Below, one piece after another: positions 8,001 through 11,697 of a DNA stretch of 11,697 bases. This stretch comes from Terfezia claveryi (lineage: Eukaryota > Ascomycota > Pezizomycetes > Pezizales > Pezizaceae). Each line of letters opens with the position of its first letter. Position 1 is the first letter of the stretch. A program made the position numbers and the translations under genes. The stretch is taken from positions 1 to 11,697 of the forward strand of contig WHUX01000760.1 of NCBI GenBank assembly GCA_015179025.1, in the 5' to 3' direction. The notes beneath the pieces were generated by a model, which worked only from the letters and a program-made list of their open reading frames with translations, did not search any database and had not been told where the DNA came from.

Positions 8001-8157
8001 TGTTGTGTCTTTGGAGTCATAGGTGGTCCGTCTCGTTCTTCTCGTTTTCTTCTTGTTGTTTGGAGTTGGAATCCTTGTCGTTGCCTTTGTTGTTGTTTCC
8101 TGTGTTGATTTTGCCGGTTATCGTGCCCAGGCCTCCTAGTCGCTGGAGCTCCAGCCT
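8001..8157 (+). other. chromovirus 3' untranslated region
   Basis: Between the chromodomain stop and the polypurine tract lie about 157 bases without coding sense. The stretch is T-rich (TTGTTGTTT runs) and I see no motif in it beyond the purine tract that follows. Confidence 0.7.
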
Positions 8158-8169
8158 AAAGGGGGATAG
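8158..8169 (+). promoter_or_regulatory. polypurine tract (plus-strand primer)
   Basis: AAAGGGGGATAG directly precedes the 3' LTR start at 8170. A purine-rich stretch at this place is the RNase H-resistant primer for plus-strand cDNA in LTR elements. It is interrupted by one T near its end. Confidence 0.85.
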
Positions 8170-8483
8170 TGTCACAACCGTGTTCTTAGTCTTGATTTGA
8201 CACTCGAACAGGCTTGTTCGGGTGTCGTGCTGTTTTGACACTCGAACAGGCTTGTTCGGGTGTCGTCGATGGGTGATTGTTATCTTAGCTTCCGAGATAG
8301 GAATCTCAGGCAACTGCTTCCATGTTTCGTGTCCCCTGCCTCTGCCCTCTTGCCTCTTGCCCTTGCCTCCCGTCTCAGCCTCCCCCTGGTAACACATGTA
8401 GCGTTCCTACGTGTGTGTTATCCTAGCCTTGCCCTTGCCCCGGCATACCCCTTGGTCGCCTTGCCCCCAGAGCCGTCGTTACA
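8170..8483 (+). repeat. 3' LTR of the chromovirus (314 bp, internally shortened)
   Basis: Starts TGTCACAACC and ends GTCGTTACA, followed at once by the GAGAC duplication. Its first 138 bp pair with 2469-2605 of the 5' LTR. It then jumps to the counterpart of 2859, so 252 bp present in the 5' LTR are missing, including the TATA-like box and the putative transcript start. The join is at about 8308, where the flanks share only GG. Both near-palindromes of the LTR are kept (8199-8226, 8237-8264). Confidence 0.95.
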
Positions 8484-8488
8484 GAGAC
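8484..8488. repeat. target-site duplication, right copy (GAGAC)
   Basis: Identical to 2464-2468 and directly adjacent to the 3' LTR end. Together they define the insertion point. Confidence 0.95.
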
Positions 8489-9192
8489 GGGAACAGTAGA
8501 AGAGGAGGCTAACTCAAGAAGACGAGGGTGAACGTCGAGATATATGAGGCCTGTCTTGGATTGAAGATTGTTAACAACATTTTCGTAAGAGTCAGGAAGT
8601 GTCATGAGGAGATAATGAGCTTTATGGTATCATTTGAGATATAGGCAGAGAGATGACGATAGGGAGAAGTTGTAGCTGTTTTATTTAGCTTAGCAATGAG
8701 TTGACGGATTTCCGAGTCAAAGCTATTGACATGCTGTGTAATACTATCTCCTTCTTTCATCTCAATTCGAAGAGTATGATGAGTGTTCTTTAAGTGATTG
8801 TAGTCTGATCGACGATCGAATCGTTCCTGTAGTTGTATCCAGGCTTGGTATGCTGTTTCTTGTTCTGCTATGAGTGCTGTGAGAGATTGTTTAACAACTG
8901 ACATGAGAAGGATTTTAGCTCTTGCAGTTCTCTTATTCCAAATTTTGAGCTGTGCATCATCAGTAGGAGGAGTAGCGGATGGTTAGAATAAATCTTCATA
9001 ATCATAGGACATAATGATTAAAAGTACCTGGGAGGACCAGGCATAATATCCGTGACTATCATCTAATAGACGTTTGATATTATCAAGCTTATAGGAGAAG
9101 GTAGAGAGTGGGGTAGAGGAGGAAGAGGAGGAGCCTGAGGCATCAAGAGTATCCGACATGTTAAATAGTAGTTGTGCAAGGTAGAAATCCAT
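8484..9192 (-). pseudogene. copia gag, N-terminal part (interrupted by insertion, stop and frameshift)
   Basis: Translation could start at the ATG at 9190-9192 (MDFYLAQLLFNMSD) or at the second ATG, 9157-9159 (MSDTLDASGSS), where the serine-rich N-terminus begins. The domain LDDSHGYYAWSSQVLL and, further on, AYQAWIQLQERFDRRSDYN with MTLPDSYENVVNNLQSK match the copia-type gag capsid family (UBN2/DUF4219-like). A TAA at 8983-8985 lies in the otherwise continuing frame (YEDLF-stop-PSATPP). A one-base frame change at about 8603-8606 separates SNDTIKLIISS from MTLPDSYEN. The frame is open up to the target duplication and continues on the other side of the inserted element. Confidence 0.9.
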
Positions 9193-9250
9193 AGTGGATA
9201 ATAGAGTAAAGATATAGACTCGATTATGGGAATAAAGAGGTTAGAGCTCC

Positions 9251-9262
9251 GAGCTCATAACC
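9251..9262 (-). promoter_or_regulatory. copia primer-binding site (initiator tRNA anticodon arm type)
   Basis: The minus strand reads GGTTATGAGCTC starting exactly where the LTR ends. The first ten bases are complementary to GCTCATAACC, the anticodon stem-loop of eukaryotic initiator tRNA-Met. Drosophila copia and related elements prime from such an internal (half-)tRNA fragment, not the tRNA 3' end. The tRNA match is from general knowledge of iMet, not from a search. Confidence 0.7.
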
Positions 9263-9769
9263 TATTAAAGTGGATAAAATAGGTAGCGGGACAGCGTAAG
9301 AAGTAGCGTGGTAACCAGCGGAAATTATGAAGGGATAGCGAGGATCATAGGAGAAGCGAGTACGATATGTGGAGAGTGCGAGTGTAGTGTGAGTTGCTTA
9401 ATTAACTATCTAGAGGAGTGGGTAAACACCAGCCTTAAATACATGAATATAGAGTATAAATGAAATATATAATAGCCTTACTTAAGTAGGAAGTAATGAA
9501 GAGATATCTATAAGTAGAAAGGTTATATGCATATAATATTCAGGTAAGACAGTGTGGGAAATAATGAGCATGTATATATAAACATGTGAGTATGACAGTA
9601 CAGAGTAAGCTGCATGTAAGACATAATATAGATACTCGTAATAGAACTAGATAGAAATAGATAGAAGTAGATATCGTAATAGAGAATATATGACAATATA
9701 GTAGAAAATATATATGCCGAAATAGGAAAGAATAATGACATGAGAGGGTACAGAATGTATGCCACAACA
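9263..9769 (-). repeat. probable 5' LTR of the copia element (about 507 bp)
   Basis: On the minus strand it begins TGTTGTGGC at 9769 and ends TAATA at 9267-9263, next to the primer site. The expected inverted ends would be TGTTG...CAACA; TAATA differs from CAACA by two C-to-T changes. It is AT-rich, with a TATTTAAGG-like box around 9430-9445 and a 10-bp-period AGATAGAA repeat at about 9644-9672. The partner LTR is outside the window, so the left and right ends cannot be checked by comparison. Open frames here are low-complexity and not genes. Confidence 0.65.
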
Positions 9770-10063
9770 CCTACTCTCCTCCAACTATCATATATATACA
9801 CCTGAACTCCAGAATAGCTTGCTAGCTCCCTAGTTCACAGGTTAAAAGGAATAGCTAAAGAAAATCCTGCTCTAGGAGCAAATCACTGCTCAAAGAGTAT
9901 AATACAGTGGTAGTTGAATGCACGAAGCTATATAAGCTCGAAGCAATATAAGCTCACTCGCAGCAATATAAGCTCATTTGTTTTGTAGTTATAGATCTCG
10001 TTCAACATGCTCTAAGGATCTAGAAGCAAGCATCCGGACTATATTGGACAGAATCTAGCCCAA
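9770..10063. other. AT-rich DNA between copia LTR and minisatellite, no gene seen
   Basis: About 290 bases without a credible open frame, tRNA or other RNA gene. If the copia LTR ends at 9769, its target duplication should start at 9770 (CCTAC); the other copy would be outside the window. The only structure is the triple repeat at 9925-9976. Confidence 0.6.
9925..9976 (+). repeat. three copies of a 16-bp AAGCWATATAAGCTC-type repeat
   Basis: AAGCTATATAAGCTCG (9925-9940), AAGCAATATAAGCTCA (9941-9956) and CAGCAATATAAGCTCA (9961-9976). The first two are adjacent and the third follows after four bases. Each holds TATAAGCTC. No function can be assigned. Confidence 0.85.
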
Positions 10064-11697
10064 GTATGAATACTCATGCCGGAAATATCTGAATTCATAT
10101 TTTCAAGATGTGTGAATACTCAGGCCGGAAATGTCTGAATTTGCATGTTCGAGATGTCTGAATACATATGCCGAAGATATCTGAATACTCATGTCGGAGA
10201 TGTCTGAATACTTATGCTAGAGATGTCTGAATTCTTATGCCAGATATATGTGAATACTTATGCCAGAGATATTCTGAATACTTATATTGGAGATGTCTGA
10301 ATACTCATGCTGGAGATATGTGAATGCATATGCTAGAGATATCTGAATTCTCATGCTGGAGATGTCTGAATGCTCATGCCAAAGATATCTGAATTCTTAT
10401 ATCGGAAATGTATGAATACTCATACCAGAGATGTACTAAATCTTATATTGGAGATGTCTGAATACTCATGCTGAAGATGTGTGAATACTTATGCCAGAGA
10501 TGTCCGAATACTTATGCTGGAGATGTGTGAATGCTTATGCTGGAGAATCTGAATTGTCATGCTGGAGATGTCTGAATACTCATGCCGGACATGTCTGAAT
10601 TATCATGCTTGAAATATGTGAATGCTCATGCCAGAGATGTATGAATTCACATGTTCGAGATATCTGAATGCTCATGCCGGAGATGTCTGAATGCTCATGC
10701 CAGAGATATCTGAATTCGTATGTTTGAGATATCTGAATACTCATACTAGAGATGTCTGAATACTCATGTCGGAGATAATAAATTCTCATGCCAGAGATAA
10801 ATGAATTCGCATGTTCAAGATGTCTGAATGCTCATGCCGGAGATGTCTGAATGCTCATGCTGGAGATATCTGAATGCTCATGCCAGAGATGTCAGAATTC
10901 TCATGCCGGAGATGTCTGAATACTCAAGCCAGAGATGTCTAAATTCTCATGTTTGAGATGTCTAAATGCCCATACTGGAGATGTATCTGAATGCTTATAC
11001 CGGAGATGTATCTGAATGCTCATGTCAGAGATGTCTGAATTCTCATGCTGGAGATGTCTGAATACTCATGCCGGAGATGTCTGAATACTCATGCTGGAGA
11101 TGTCTGAATTATTATGCTGGAGATGTCTGAATTCTCATGCTGGAGATATCTGTATGCTTATGCTGGAGATGTCTGAATTCTCATGCTGGAGATGTCTGAA
11201 TTCCCATGCTAGAGATATCTGAATTCTTATGCCAGAGATGTGTGAATGCTCATGCCAGAGATATCTGAATACTCATGCCAGAGATATGTGAATGCTCATA
11301 CCGGAGATGTCTGAATACTTATGCCAGAGATGTCTGAATACTCATGCCAAAGATGTCTGAATTCTCATGTTTGAGATGTCTGAATACTCATACTAGAGAT
11401 GTCTGAATACTTATGCCAGAGATGTCTGAATACGCATGCTGGAGATGTTTGAATACTTATGCTGGAGATATCTGAATTCTCATGCTGGAGATGTGTCAAT
11501 GCTCATGCCGGAGATGTCTAAATTCTCATACTAGAGATGTCTGAATACTCATGCCAGAGATGTCTAAATACTTATACCAGAGATGTCTGAATTCTTCATA
11601 TCGAGATGTCTGAATAATCATGCCGGAGATATTAAATGCTCATGCCGGAGATGTCTGAATGCTCATGTGGGAGGTGTCTGAATACTCATGCCGGAGA
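10064..11697. repeat. minisatellite, 23-bp unit, about 70 tandem copies, continues past the right edge
   Basis: The unit GAGATGTCTGAATACTCATG followed by CCG repeats with period 23 (for example unit starts at 11051, 11074, 11097). A few units are one to several bases longer or shorter. The array fills the last 1.6 kb without spacers. Units differ mostly at a few sites: CCGG/CTGG/CCAG/CTAG before AGAT, GATGTC/GATATC, CTCATG/CTTATG, and GAATAC/GAATGC/GAATTC. Because 23 is not a multiple of 3, all frames cycle through the unit, and the short open stretch on the minus strand at 10580-10789 is not a gene. Confidence 0.97.

Larger units (their letters stand above)
8484..9769 (-). mobile_element. 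Ty1/copia LTR retrotransposon, upstream part (right of the nested insertion)
   Basis: The minus strand from 9769 gives a probable LTR, a primer site directly after it, a short leader, and the N-terminal half of copia gag, which is then cut at 8484 by the chromovirus. The gag frame continues at 2463, and this ties the two pieces into one element. About 3.75 kb of copia sequence is in the window if the insertion is ignored. Confidence 0.9.

Noticed and set aside
9523..9801. Minus-strand open frames rich in Ile, Tyr, Ser and Leu resembling membrane segments
   Set aside because: They sit in the AT-rich copia LTR upstream of its gag; composition alone explains the hydrophobic residues.
9770..10063. 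tRNA or other small RNA gene
   Set aside because: No convincing A-box/B-box pair or cloverleaf could be found by eye on either strand.
10580..10789. Minus-strand open frame of 69 codons with repeating residues
   Set aside because: It is the minisatellite read in rotating frames (23-residue period); it is open only because unit variants happen to remove stops.
10064..11697. CRISPR-like array
   Set aside because: The 23-bp units follow each other directly with no unique spacers, and the setting is eukaryotic transposon DNA.

Overview
The window looks like repeat-rich DNA of a filamentous fungus. It holds no intact host gene. Two kinds of LTR retrotransposon are present, one inserted inside the other, followed by AT-rich DNA and a long minisatellite. 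The fungal assignment is an inference. It rests on the chromodomain-bearing Ty3/gypsy element (the Tf1/MAGGY style of element) and on a copia-type element with a C-x2-C-x9-H-x4-C zinc knuckle. Transition-type decay resembling cytosine deamination fits the same picture. I cannot name the species or phylum.

Layout. (1) Positions 1-2468, minus strand: downstream half of a Ty1/copia element (end of gag with zinc knuckle, protease, integrase, first third of reverse transcriptase); it runs off the left edge. (2) Positions 2469-8483, plus strand: a complete but dead Ty3/gypsy chromovirus. It has a 567-bp 5' LTR, a putative primer site, gag, protease, RT, RNase H, integrase, a C-terminal chromodomain, a polypurine tract and a shortened 314-bp 3' LTR. 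It is flanked by the 5-bp target duplication GAGAC (2464-2468 and 8484-8488). (3) Positions 8484-9769, minus strand: the 5' part of the same copia element (N-terminal gag, leader, primer site complementary to the initiator-tRNA anticodon arm, and its 5' LTR at about 9263-9769). (4) Positions 9770-10063: AT-rich DNA without genes, containing a small triple repeat. (5) Positions 10064-11697: about 70 tandem copies of a 23-bp unit, running off the right edge.

History. The copia element came first, transcribed right to left. The chromovirus then inserted into its gag gene in the opposite orientation. If the chromovirus and one GAGAC copy are left out, the copia gag frame reads straight through the junction, which confirms the nesting. 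Both elements are now broken by many frameshifts and several stop codons. Most catalytic residues of the chromovirus RT, RNase H and integrase can still be read in one frame or another, so the decay looks recent or partly technical.

I found no evidence of a new gene system. The most interesting signals are a possible self-priming arrangement in the chromovirus, a 252-bp segment (with the TATA-like box) missing from its 3' LTR, paired near-perfect hairpins in the LTRs, and a minisatellite whose units differ mainly in the way cytosine deamination at CpG and CpA would make them differ.
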